NCBI GenBank assembly: GCA_003506795.1
Contig: DNYO01000230.1
Coordinates: 1 to 29,297, forward strand
DNA length: 29,297 bases
Source of the DNA: Deltaproteobacteria bacterium
Lineage (GTDB): Bacteria > Desulfobacterota > Syntrophorhabdia > Syntrophorhabdales > Syntrophorhabdaceae
Direction of reading: 5' to 3'
The notes under the pieces are model-generated. The model ran no database searches, was not told the origin of the DNA, and saw only the letters and a program-made list of their open reading frames with translations. Shown here in pieces: positions 1 to 7,944 of the stretch (its first letter is position 1; each line of letters begins with the position of its first letter). Made by a program: the position numbers and the translations under genes.

Positions 1-107
1 TCAAATTCCCGGGAAAGCTTTTAGTCTTCCTCCCCAGCCTCTCTTCTCTGCCTCCAGCGAGCCCAAAGGGCAAAGCGGGCGTGAGACAGGTAGTTTTCTT
101 TTGTCTC

Positions 108-260
108 TTACCCGGGTTCGAACTTGTACCCTACCGAGTACGCCGCGTGGATGAGGCTTGTGCCGGGGTTGGCGGATTCTATCTTTCTCCGGAGTTGATG
201 CGGCCGTCGGCATGATCTTCGGCTATTTCCCGGCTTTGAAGGCGAGTAACGTAACGCGAA
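108..260 (-). pseudogene. Decayed C-terminal remnant of an OmpR/PhoB-type DNA-binding domain
   Basis: Read on the minus strand, codons from about 191 down to the TAA at 108-110 give a stretch with RRKIE, then a P, LIH, and VGYKFEP, which is the last helix and beta-hairpin of a winged-helix response-regulator effector domain. A second piece (SREIAEDHADGRINS) continues the same domain upstream (about 187-260) in another reading frame, and the region between SRE and RRKIE is shorter than usual. No start codon, receiver domain or continuous frame exists. I read this as a frameshifted, partly deleted relic. The rest of 1-335 shows no other gene that I can support. Confidence 0.42.
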
Positions 261-335
261 CTGTCTTTTCTTCTTGTGATCATTGTGATATAGAATACAA
301 AAACCAGCCAATCGGAGCGAAGGCGATGAGGAATC

Positions 336-1367
336 ATGATAGGTAACAGGAATCCCAATCCGTTGTTTTCGTTGTTCGTCTGCAATAACAATCTCCTGGC
401 GGAAAAGCCCGTATGCCTGATCGATGTCGGGGCGCGTGGGGGTCCACAGGCACTGTGGCAGAACCTGTTGCGATGCGTAAGATTCGTCGGGTTTGATTTT
501 GACGAACAGGAATGTACAAGGCTCAATGATGAGTTTAGACAAAAGTCTCTTGACGTCACTTTCTATCCCTATGCGGTCTATGATTCCAGACAGAGAAAGA
601 CATTCTATGTTGCTAAATTTCCACCCAGCTCCGGCTTTATCAAGGGAAATGAGGAGTATATCCGCCGTTTCCTGGCGACCGTTCGCAATAACCTGGAGGT
701 TGTGACGGAAGCCGAGATCGAGACGATCGATATCGACAGTTTTGTTAGAGACCATGGTATTGGTTGTGTTGATTTCATAAAAGTCGACGTGGAAGGGGCG
801 GAACTGGCCGTACTGAACGGCGCGAAAGCCTGTCTTTCACAGGTTTTGGGCGTCGAGACGGAGCTGAATATCGGCCCTACCCGCAACCCCGACAATCTGT
901 CCGGCATAGACGCATTATTGCGAGGGCAGGGGTTGCACCTTTTTGATATCGATATTGCCCGATATCCCCGGAAGGCCTTGCCGCGGGGCTATCTGTCCTA
1001 TGAAATGAACGGCTTCAGGATAGATTTCCCCCAGAGATACGGCCAGATCGGGACGGGGGACGCCGTCTATCTGCGCGACCCTGTCTTCGAGCGCGACAAT
1101 GGCCTCGGCTCCTTCGAATGGACTCAGGCGAACATATTGAAAATGGCAATGCTCTATGAGCTTTACATGCTCAACGACTGCGCCATTGAACTGTTGCAGG
1201 AGTACCGGTCCAATTTTTCATCCAGCCTGCCCTTCGATCATTTCTTTGACCTGTTGACTCCACTGATAAACGGATTCGGAAAGATAGGCTATAAGGATTA
1301 TGTCCGCCTGAGCAACAGTCTTCCCTGGTTCGAAATGGAAGGTTACAAAAGAGGCTGGATAAAGTAG
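336..1367 (+). CDS. FkbM-family SAM-dependent methyltransferase
   Basis: 343 aa. The N-terminal half is an FkbM-type methyltransferase: the SAM-binding turn DVGARGG is at residues 30-36, an acidic strand end (GFDFDEQE) near 52-59, and the family signature FIKVDVEGAELAVLNGA at 147-163. Members of this family usually O-methylate sugar or polyketide hydroxyls. The C-terminal roughly 110 residues form an extension with no recognised motif. The ATG follows a GAGGA-type ribosome site within about 10 bases. The gene sits directly upstream of flagellin, on the same strand but with its own gap of about 250 bp and a possible weak terminator, so it is probably transcribed separately. From its position I infer a role in methylating the flagellar glycan; the substrate cannot be read from the sequence. 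Confidence 0.85.
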   Translation: MIGNRNPNPLFSLFVCNNNLLAEKPVCLIDVGARGGPQALWQNLLRCVRFVGFDFDEQECTRLNDEFRQKSLDVTFYPYAVYDSRQRKTFYVAKFPPSSGFIKGNEEYIRRFLATVRNNLEVVTEAEIETIDIDSFVRDHGIGCVDFIKVDVEGAELAVLNGAKACLSQVLGVETELNIGPTRNPDNLSGIDALLRGQGLHLFDIDIARYPRKALPRGYLSYEMNGFRIDFPQRYGQIGTGDAVYLRDPVFERDNGLGSFEWTQANILKMAMLYELYMLNDCAIELLQEYRSNFSSSLPFDHFFDLLTPLINGFGKIGYKDYVRLSNSLPWFEMEGYKRGWIK

Positions 1368-1383
1368 GATTTGTTTTCTTCTC

Positions 1384-1401
1384 ACGGTCAACCGTTTTTT
1401 T
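1384..1401 (+). terminator. Weak candidate terminator after the FkbM gene
   Basis: ACGGT (1384-1388) and ACCGT (1391-1395) form a 5-bp stem with a 2-base loop, followed by a run of seven T. The stem is short and the loop very tight, so this is only a possible intrinsic terminator. Confidence 0.3.
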
Positions 1402-1466
1402 CCCGTTGTTACCCTCCCGTCAGTCTTCCCTGCCCCGGGTCCTATTCCGGTAAATTCCTGAAGGAT

Positions 1467-1493
1467 TTAAGTTTTCTTTTCACCGTTCGATAA
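1467..1493 (+). promoter_or_regulatory. Sigma-28 (FliA)-type promoter of flagellin
   Basis: TTAAGTTT (1467-1474), an 11-base spacer, then TTCGATAA (1486-1493) match the sigma-28 consensus TAAAGTTT-N11-GCCGATAA at most positions with exact spacing. Transcription would start near 1500, giving a leader of about 115 nt before the flagellin ATG. Confidence 0.75.
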
Positions 1494-1499
1494 CTCTTT

Positions 1500-1616
1500 C
1501 ATGAACATAAAAACAGTGCTCCCCGGGGAGGTGAAGGGAAGGCGAGGTGCGGGCACACGCAAGGTGCACCCCGGCGAGATCGCCGGGAGAAAAAATCCTA
1601 GAAAAGGAGAATAATT
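1500..1616 (+). promoter_or_regulatory. Structured 5' leader of the flagellin mRNA
   Basis: The leader holds a perfect palindrome CTCCCCGGGGAG (1519-1530) and a hairpin CCCGGCGA / TCGCCGGG (1570-1577 and 1580-1587) just upstream of a strong ribosome site AAGGAGA (1604-1610). FlbT in Caulobacter acts on the flagellin 5' leader, and an flbT homologue lies two genes downstream, so this leader is the natural candidate target. That link is an inference. Confidence 0.5.
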
Positions 1617-2756
1617 ATGTCAGACATTTCTTTAACCAGTGGTATGAGGGCGAACCTGATGTCCCTCCAGTCAAGCGTTAAACTGCTCGACAGAACACAG
1701 GAGAGGTTGTCAACGGGAAAGAAAGTTAACTCCGCTCTTGACAATCCGGTCAACTTTTTTACGGCCCTGGATCACACCTCCCGCGCTAATGACCTGTTGG
1801 CATTCAAAGACGGTATTTCGGAATCGATCCAGACGATCAAGGCCGCAGACGTAGCCATCACGGGAATCACAACACTGATCAACTCGGCAAAAGCTACAGC
1901 GGAAGCTGCGAAAAGTGCAGTTAGCGCAACCACCACAAGCCAGACCCTGACCTTCTCAACGGGCGTAACGGTTGGTGCCACGGTTACTCTCGGTGGTGTG
2001 ACCTACACCGCTGTAACATCGACGACGTCTGTGGATGCCACCAGTTTTTATTCTGGTGGAACTGCCGCACAAACCGCCACATCCCTTGCAGGTTGTATTG
2101 CGACAACCGGGACCACCACGTTCAATATCGCGGACAATGGCTCAGGCGTCCTCACCATCAGTCGTCAGGCAGGCGGGGCAATGGGAGCCAGCGATATTGC
2201 CACAACCAGCTCCAACGCCGTCGAATCTGATATTACTGCAAACAGTGATGAACTTGTGGCGAAGCGTGCACAGTACACGACCTTGCTTGCCCAGCTCAAC
2301 ACATTGAAGGATGATGCATTCTACAAAGGGAAGAATCTGTTGGGAGGCGCTTCCGGCGGTTCCTATGATATGACCGTTCGGTTCGGTAACAGCCACACCC
2401 TTACGGTTGAATCTTTCGACGGATCGTCAACCGGTTTGGGAATAACCACGGCTTCCTCGACCTGGGTTGATGAAACTACCATTAATGTATCGGTAACGCA
2501 GCTGGAATCCGCCCTCACGAAATTGAGGACTGAGTCGTCCAAACTGTCCAGTAACCTGAGCATCGTCAATGCCAGGGATGAATGGATCACGAGTATTGCA
2601 GCCACCCTCCAGACCGGTGCCGATAAGCTGACACTCGCCGACACCAACGAAGAGGGCGCCAACATGCTCATGCTGCAGACGCGGCAGTCACTGAGTACTT
2701 CCGCTCTGAGCTTGTCAGCACAGGCAGCACAGTCGGTTCTCCAACTCTTCCGGTAA
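1617..2756 (+). CDS. Flagellin
   Basis: 379 aa filament subunit, exported by the flagellar type III apparatus. The conserved N-terminal D0/D1 helices cover about residues 1-105 (RLSTGKKVNSALDNP at about 31-45), and the conserved C-terminal helices run from about 225 to the end, closing with QAAQSVLQLFR. The middle (about 106-205) is rich in Thr, Ser, Gly and Ala with no Cys-linked structure and is the likely surface-exposed, O-glycosylated part. The N-terminal pattern (SALDNPVNFFTA) resembles alphaproteobacterial flagellins rather than the enteric type. The ATG is preceded by AAGGAGA at good spacing and by a sigma-28-type promoter. It is the only flagellin in the window. The neighbouring flbT, flaF and glycosylation genes suggest post-transcriptional control and sugar modification. 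Confidence 0.95.
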   Translation: MSDISLTSGMRANLMSLQSSVKLLDRTQERLSTGKKVNSALDNPVNFFTALDHTSRANDLLAFKDGISESIQTIKAADVAITGITTLINSAKATAEAAKSAVSATTTSQTLTFSTGVTVGATVTLGGVTYTAVTSTTSVDATSFYSGGTAAQTATSLAGCIATTGTTTFNIADNGSGVLTISRQAGGAMGASDIATTSSNAVESDITANSDELVAKRAQYTTLLAQLNTLKDDAFYKGKNLLGGASGGSYDMTVRFGNSHTLTVESFDGSSTGLGITTASSTWVDETTINVSVTQLESALTKLRTESSKLSSNLSIVNARDEWITSIAATLQTGADKLTLADTNEEGANMLMLQTRQSLSTSALSLSAQAAQSVLQLFR

Positions 2757-2772
2757 TAGCGGCTAGCGTAAC

Positions 2773-2802
2773 AGGGAGAGGGTCTATTACGGCCCTCTCC
2801 CT
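2773..2802 (+). terminator. Strong hairpin after flagellin, without a U-tract
   Basis: AGGGAGAGGG (2773-2782) and CCCTCTCCCT (2793-2802) form a perfect 10-bp stem with a 10-base loop 17 bases after the flagellin stop. No T run follows, so it is more likely an mRNA 3'-end stabiliser or partial attenuator that lowers expression of the downstream small protein, flbT and flaF relative to flagellin. Confidence 0.5.
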
Positions 2803-2830
2803 TTCACCATCCTCAGGGAGGTGATCGAAC

Positions 2831-3022
2831 ATGTCAATAGAGAAAATAGGGAATATGGGACGAGACGTCGGTATTCATCAAAAACCGGCAGTTCAGAAAC
2901 CGCTGCAATCGATGACCATGCAAAATGATACGATCGTTCGCGGCCCAAAGACGGACCTGACAAAGATCAGTTATCCGCCCTTTCTGCCGATTGGCGATAC
3001 GCAAAGCATCTACAAAAGGTGA
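2831..3022 (+). CDS. Small conserved-looking protein of unknown function between flagellin and flbT
   Basis: 63 aa. I do not recognise a family. The ATG has a very good ribosome site (GGGAGGTGA, about 7 bases upstream), and the stop is 8 bases before the flbT ATG, with the flbT ribosome site overlapping its last codons, which indicates translational coupling. The protein is polar and basic, with no membrane segment or Cys. The C-terminal part has a proline-rich stretch (SYPPFLPIGDTQSIYKR) that looks like a short binding motif. Its place in a flagellin-flbT-flaF unit suggests a role in flagellin translation, export or filament assembly, but nothing in the sequence proves this. Confidence 0.7.
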   Translation: MSIEKIGNMGRDVGIHQKPAVQKPLQSMTMQNDTIVRGPKTDLTKISYPPFLPIGDTQSIYKR

Positions 3023-3029
3023 AGAACTC

Positions 3030-3473
3030 ATGGCGCTGAAAATAAGATTGAAACCCCATGAACGGCTTATTGTCGGAGGGGCTGTTGTAACCAATGGTGA
3101 CACGAAGTGCGATCTCGTGATCGAAAATGAGGTGCCGGTCCTTCGCGACAAGGACATACTTCGAGAAAAAGATGCTGATACGCCCGCCAGGCGGGTGTAT
3201 TTTATTATCCAGCTCATGTACGTTGACGGCAAAGATGCTGTAGAAAAACACGACATCTACTGGTCTCTTGTCAAAGACCTTGTAGAAGCAGCTCCCAGGA
3301 CGGCAGAAACGCTCGCCGAGATCAGCAGCCTCATAATTGAGGGCAAGTATTACCCGGCCTTAAAGCAGGCAAAGAAACTCATAAAATACGAAGGGGAGGT
3401 AATGGGGTATGTCCGCAGGGATCAATGCCTACAAACAAACGATAAAGTCTACCTTATCGGGAAGGGAGCTTGA
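3030..3473 (+). CDS. flbT: Flagellin mRNA regulator FlbT
   Basis: 147 aa, the usual length of the FlbT family. Family-like patterns are visible from the start: LKIRLKPHERLIVGGAVVTNGD (roughly residues 3-24), VLRDKDIL (about 37-44) and TPARRVYFIIQLMYVD (about 51-66). In Caulobacter and Brucella, FlbT post-transcriptionally controls flagellin by acting on the flagellin mRNA leader. I chose the ATG at 3030 rather than the one 39 bases upstream because AGGTGA lies just before it and homologues begin with MALKI/MPLKL. The gene overlaps flaF by 65 bp in another frame. FlbT/FlaF are best known from Alphaproteobacteria, which makes their presence beside this otherwise deltaproteobacterial-looking gene set noteworthy. 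Confidence 0.88.
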   Translation: MALKIRLKPHERLIVGGAVVTNGDTKCDLVIENEVPVLRDKDILREKDADTPARRVYFIIQLMYVDGKDAVEKHDIYWSLVKDLVEAAPRTAETLAEISSLIIEGKYYPALKQAKKLIKYEGEVMGYVRRDQCLQTNDKVYLIGKGA

Positions 3474-3783
3474 GGCATCGATCCTTTCTAAGGCTGCCCG
3501 CTTGCTCAAATCATGCCAGGAACACTGGAACGAAGAGGGCCACTTTAAGAGACTTGACGAGGCCCTGACATTCAACCAGAGGGTGTGGACGATCTTCCAG
3601 GATGAACTGATCAGGGAAGACAATCCTCTTCCCGCCGAGCTAAGGGGGGATATCCTGAACTTGAGCGTTTTCATCGACAAACGGATCGTTGAGATCATGA
3701 ACGATCCGTCACCGGATAAGCTCGACATTATAATCAACATAAACTTCAATCTGGCCGCGGGCCTGAGGGGGTCTTCGGAATAG
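3409..3783 (+). CDS. flaF: Flagellin regulator/chaperone FlaF
   Basis: 124 aa, close to the family length. It shows the FlaF pattern: an N-terminal Y followed by SGRELEASILSKAARLL (about 17-33), then LDEALTFNQRVWTIFQDEL (about 49-67) and DNPLPAELRGDILNLSVFIDKR (about 71-92). In Alphaproteobacteria FlaF opposes or complements FlbT and is needed for flagellin synthesis and secretion. The ATG follows GGGGAGG by 9 bases inside the flbT coding region, so the two genes overlap by 65 bp, an unusually long overlap that implies coupled expression. Its stop is only 3 bp from the stop of the convergent giant glycosyltransferase gene, and no clear terminator is visible between them. Confidence 0.88.
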   Translation: MSAGINAYKQTIKSTLSGRELEASILSKAARLLKSCQEHWNEEGHFKRLDEALTFNQRVWTIFQDELIREDNPLPAELRGDILNLSVFIDKRIVEIMNDPSPDKLDIIININFNLAAGLRGSSE

Positions 3784-3786
3784 TCC

Positions 3787-6700
3787 CTATCGAGTCGAGC
3801 TGATGGCTTGTATGTCGTAGGATTCCTGAAGGAGCCTCGCTGAATCAGGGTGCACATGACCGCTTTTTTCCATACTTTCCAGCAAGACAATTGCACAACC
3901 GGTCTTCCCGGCCGCAATAAATTTCTTTGAAAGGTTATAAAGAACCTCGGAGCAATCATAGGCCGTCTCTTTCAGTTCTGTTAACTCCTGAATACCTTTC
4001 TCTTCCATCCCCGTTATGCAGTGCGCCGCGGCAAGGGTCATTTTCCCGGTAGGATAGAGGGGTAGCGTCTGCAAAAGGTTTTCAAGGGACTTTACAGCCT
4101 CGCTCCCGTTGCCGCAGAACAGAGAGGTCACAGCATAACACTGGGCTGCCTCTTTTGAGCCCGAATTGAGTTCAAAGGATTTTTTTGCGGCCTGAAAAGC
4201 TTTGTCAAAGTCCTCCTTTTCAAAATAGCAGCCTGACATGTTGAAATAGGGAAGATAGTGATCGGGTTTGACCGTAAGGTATCTATTCCATAGTTCGATA
4301 GACTCGTCGTACTTGCCTATCGCTCTTGCCTGTACCGCCAGCTCGCGAAGAGCCGCCTCCTGATTCCCGTTGGTTTCGAGCTTCTTCTTTCCGATGAGAT
4401 AGTACATTTCGGCCTTGGCTTGTCCCCTGTCCGGGTCGGCCTGTCCGTAGTGATGAATAACAACGTCGCCGGACTTGATATCGACATTTGCCCTTTTGAG
4501 TGACGGCTCGAGCAATTCATGGATGGGATTCTCGAATCGGAATCTCCCGTCATTCGTAAGGAGCCTTACCTTGGGGCTGGGAAACCATCCCGTACCCGCT
4601 TCTTCGTCGGGATATTCACCTGAATTTGCCGTCCAACCCTCATATACGGAATCCGTTGAGTAATTTCTCGTAATGAGCGAGTAGGCAACGGGCCGGGCGG
4701 GATTCTGATTCAGGACGCGACGCAATTTTTCATAATCACAGGCAGAGACGACCTCGTCCGCATCGTGGATCAGTACCCATTGTCCCTTTGCTTTTGACAT
4801 GGAGAAATTACGTGCCTCCGAAAAGTCGTTTGTCCAGGGAAAGTCGTACACATGCGCTCCCAGGGCTTGCGAGATCTCCTTTGTTTTGTCCGTCGATCCC
4901 GTATCCACTACAATGATCTCATCGGCGATTGGCTTAAGGCTCATGAGACACTTTGCGATTTGTTCTTCCTCGTTCTTGACGATCATGCACACGGAGAGTG
5001 ATCCTTTTCTGTACGGCTCGTTCAATTTTCCCGGGCCGACCTTGTCCCTGATCTGGAGGGCGGCCTTCAGAATGCCGTCGTCTATCCCGAACGCGACCAT
5101 AGATTTCTCTGTTTGCTTCATCGCTTCCAGGTATTTTTCCTGCTGGAGCAGGGTGCCTATGTAGAGAAAGGAAAGGTTCTTGTTCATGGGAAAAAGACCG
5201 AGGGCCTCCAGTAGCAATCTTTCCGCCCTGGAAAACTCACTGAGCGCGGTAACCGCGGAATGGTATGTTGCCGAGAAATCCGTGGTATCCGGTGAAAGAA
5301 TGAAGCCCTTCTCAATGAGGTTCAGCGCTTCTGTGCCGCCGTTGCCGTGCCATTTCAGCACGCCCAAATTGAAATAAGCATTTGCAAAACAGGGGTCTGT
5401 TGCTATTGCCTGTCTGAAGAATGCTTCAGCCTTTTGTCGGTCTTCTGATGCCATTGCCAGCAATCCCTTAAGATCCAGGGCCCTTGTGGAATCCCCGGAA
5501 AGCGAGAGCGCCCTGTCGGCATAATTGCCGGCTTCCTCGGCGAGGCCCAGGTAGAAGCTACAGTACCCGAGCATCTCCAGGGCCCGGAGAGAATCCTTCT
5601 CATTCTCAGGCAGGGATTCCAGGGCTTCCATTGCCTGGTCGTACAACTTTGCGTCCAGCAGGATTTCGGCAAGGCAGTAATAAAGATCCCCGTCCTCAGG
5701 CGTGTATTTTATGCCCTCCATGATGGCCTGAACCGCTTCGTTGAGACGCCCTTTGCCATAGTGATCGCGGGCATTCTTCATCGCGACGTGGGGCGAAAGC
5801 TTCCTTCCTGCTTCTGAATTGGGATCGAACTTGTCCCAGAGTTCATGGAACACCTTATCGAACCCCTTTTGCCGCGGACCTTCATGGTTCAGATAGATGC
5901 AGCTGTCACCAGCCAGGACGGTGTGTTGTCCCTCGACCAGGGCGCGCATGCGGTAATCGTTGACGACAAAATAGGGGGTTTCGATGTCTTCATTGAAGAA
6001 CCCGATTGTGTCAATTAAGGATCTCTTGATCAGCACACAGGTGCAGTCGGCTTCGTACGTGATGACGCGGCGATGGCTGTTGCGCCTGCCAAAAGTCACC
6101 GCGTATTCCTCGAAGTCTTTAAAAGACATTCTTCCAACGCTGGGCATCTGCTGTATTCCAATGGCGCAGTTCGACACGGGTACGGCAATCCCGTATTCCG
6201 GTGACCGGTTTATGCAATCCAGCATCTTTGTAAGTGTCCCCTTGAGCATGCCGGCATTCATGTCGAGAATCAGGACGTACTGGCCGGCCGCGCTGGCAAG
6301 CGCCTGGTTGCAGCCCCGGGCATAGCCGGCGGCTTGTATATCGGCCGTAATTGTCCGGCAGGTGGTGTCGGACAGCAGCTTTTCCATCCAGGAAGGCGCC
6401 TTCACCGTTCCACTCCTGATCATGATTATTTCATGCGGTTCCTCGACGTGGGCGCGGATTGACTCGATGCATCGCCTCACAGAATCGCTAAAATCGGATA
6501 CGGGGATGATTATCGATGTCAATCCCGGGATCATTTCAGTCTTTGCTTTTTGGCCGGTTAGCGTGGTTTCGAAGCGGGATATTGCGTTTTCAAAATCCTT
6601 TTTGTCAAAGGAAGTCGCGCCCATCTGTCTACGGGTGGGCAGATGGTTCGGGTCCAGCTGGAGGGCAAGCGCAAGATAGACCGCTTCGGTTTCCCTGTAT

Positions 6701-7944
6701 CCGAGCATATGAAGGATCTGCGCGTAGAAACACAGCAGATCGGCATTTCGGTAAAAACCGAGCCACGCCATTGATCCTATCGCTTCCTGGTACTGTCCTT
6801 TCTTTGAGAATTCCACCGCCCGCCTTATATATTCGCTGTCAGGTTCCAACGTGATTCCGCCATGGTTTTCCCGGTAGTCTATGAGGGGTGAAGGGGCGGC
6901 TGCATGTTCCTGGAACGTCCACAGCGGTGAAGAATCCACGAAATGACAGGTTTGGTTTGCGGGAACTGTTTGCCAGGTTGAGACGGAGCCGAACAGTGTT
7001 TGGCAATCAATGTTTTTTTGCTGCGCGTAGTATTTCACCAGATCGTCATAAAGAGGCTGCCATGAATATGTCCTGAGCCCTCCTTTTGTCACCCAGTTAT
7101 CGATAGCGTCGATATAGCGCATGTACTCCCTGTCGGACATGTTTTCCAGGTACGTATCGAGTTCGCTGTAGCCTGCGAAGTCGCGGAAATCGATGAAACA
7201 GTCTTTTGGAACATATTCCCCGATATTGGGGCAACCGAGGTATATCGGTAATGTCCGTGATTCCAGCGAGTCAAGAATCTTGTCCACATAGCCGCGAGCG
7301 AAAACGGGATCGCCGGTGTTTTCGAAGCAGAGGGAATATTTGTAGCGGGAAAGAGTATACAGTTTTTTGTTATTCTCGACCTGCCCCCTGTAATTGGGTA
7401 GAAAGTAGGGGACAAGACCGTAGGCATCGAAGGGGATACCGGAATGTGAGTAAAACCAGAGGGCAGCCTCAATCCTTTTTGAATAGAGTTCACCGGGAGC
7501 AGATGAACGTTTGTTTCCGTTGATCATACATATCGCCTGCCTTCGTCCGCGCAGAGGGTACTTCGATTTTCGTTCGTTGAGGTCTTCTGTGATGATGAAA
7601 TCCTCGCTCCGGCCAAACCATGGGTGAAAGCCCTGACGTGGAATATAGCTCTTTGCAAAACCAAATCGATCGACCAGGGTGTCATAGAAGGTGAAAACAT
7701 GGTCGAAGCGGTCCCATATATCCTTATCGTACTGACCTGGCAGGACAACCGTAGGTTCTGTGAGAAAGAGAACATCAAGGCCTTTTTGCCGGCCATAGTA
7801 ACTGAAGGCATCCATATAGAAGTATATGTCGCAATCGACCATGGGCCTGTTCGTGTATGTCACAAGAACATTTCCCCGTTTCATCGAGGAGATGAAGTCA
7901 GGCCTCAGGTGGGCGTAGACTATATTGATCGCTATTTCATTCAT
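3787..7944 (-). CDS. Giant multidomain glycosyltransferase: GT10-like + GT2 + GT2 with TPR repeats
   Basis: 1385 aa. Residues about 1-320 resemble alpha-1,3-fucosyltransferases (GT10): YKYSLCFENTGDP (201-213), YVDKILDSLESRTLPIYLGCPN (about 219-240) and CFIDFRDF (249-256) match the GDP-sugar-binding signature of that family. TPR-like repeats follow at about 375-465. A first GT2 domain spans about 474-700 (TSIIIPV at its start); its DxD position reads DMN (561-563). A second TPR block spans about 720-960. A second GT2 domain, of the SunS/waaE-like TPR-linked type, spans about 983-1165 (SVCMIVKNEEE, VVDTGSTDKT, HDADE at 1060-1064). C-terminal TPRs run about 1180-1350. No membrane segment, so cytoplasmic. 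Its position next to flagellin suggests that it builds the flagellin glycan; a GT10 fold uses GDP sugars, fitting the GDP-heptose genes upstream. The start overlaps the stop of a 17-codon ORF. Confidence 0.87.
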   Translation of the reverse strand: MNEIAINIVYAHLRPDFISSMKRGNVLVTYTNRPMVDCDIYFYMDAFSYYGRQKGLDVLFLTEPTVVLPGQYDKDIWDRFDHVFTFYDTLVDRFGFAKSYIPRQGFHPWFGRSEDFIITEDLNERKSKYPLRGRRQAICMINGNKRSSAPGELYSKRIEAALWFYSHSGIPFDAYGLVPYFLPNYRGQVENNKKLYTLSRYKYSLCFENTGDPVFARGYVDKILDSLESRTLPIYLGCPNIGEYVPKDCFIDFRDFAGYSELDTYLENMSDREYMRYIDAIDNWVTKGGLRTYSWQPLYDDLVKYYAQQKNIDCQTLFGSVSTWQTVPANQTCHFVDSSPLWTFQEHAAAPSPLIDYRENHGGITLEPDSEYIRRAVEFSKKGQYQEAIGSMAWLGFYRNADLLCFYAQILHMLGYRETEAVYLALALQLDPNHLPTRRQMGATSFDKKDFENAISRFETTLTGQKAKTEMIPGLTSIIIPVSDFSDSVRRCIESIRAHVEEPHEIIMIRSGTVKAPSWMEKLLSDTTCRTITADIQAAGYARGCNQALASAAGQYVLILDMNAGMLKGTLTKMLDCINRSPEYGIAVPVSNCAIGIQQMPSVGRMSFKDFEEYAVTFGRRNSHRRVITYEADCTCVLIKRSLIDTIGFFNEDIETPYFVVNDYRMRALVEGQHTVLAGDSCIYLNHEGPRQKGFDKVFHELWDKFDPNSEAGRKLSPHVAMKNARDHYGKGRLNEAVQAIMEGIKYTPEDGDLYYCLAEILLDAKLYDQAMEALESLPENEKDSLRALEMLGYCSFYLGLAEEAGNYADRALSLSGDSTRALDLKGLLAMASEDRQKAEAFFRQAIATDPCFANAYFNLGVLKWHGNGGTEALNLIEKGFILSPDTTDFSATYHSAVTALSEFSRAERLLLEALGLFPMNKNLSFLYIGTLLQQEKYLEAMKQTEKSMVAFGIDDGILKAALQIRDKVGPGKLNEPYRKGSLSVCMIVKNEEEQIAKCLMSLKPIADEIIVVDTGSTDKTKEISQALGAHVYDFPWTNDFSEARNFSMSKAKGQWVLIHDADEVVSACDYEKLRRVLNQNPARPVAYSLITRNYSTDSVYEGWTANSGEYPDEEAGTGWFPSPKVRLLTNDGRFRFENPIHELLEPSLKRANVDIKSGDVVIHHYGQADPDRGQAKAEMYYLIGKKKLETNGNQEAALRELAVQARAIGKYDESIELWNRYLTVKPDHYLPYFNMSGCYFEKEDFDKAFQAAKKSFELNSGSKEAAQCYAVTSLFCGNGSEAVKSLENLLQTLPLYPTGKMTLAAAHCITGMEEKGIQELTELKETAYDCSEVLYNLSKKFIAAGKTGCAIVLLESMEKSGHVHPDSARLLQESYDIQAISSTR

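Noticed and set aside
108..130. GGTTCGAAC resembling a tRNA T-loop near 116-124
   Set aside because: The flanking bases do not pair as a T-arm, and no acceptor or anticodon stem can be built around it; it is the palindrome GTTCGAAC inside the regulator remnant.
1..213. A 70-codon minus-strand frame at the left edge
   Set aside because: Composition is Arg/Pro/Gly-rich as expected of a random frame, no ribosome site is visible, and it overlaps the winged-helix remnant in another frame.
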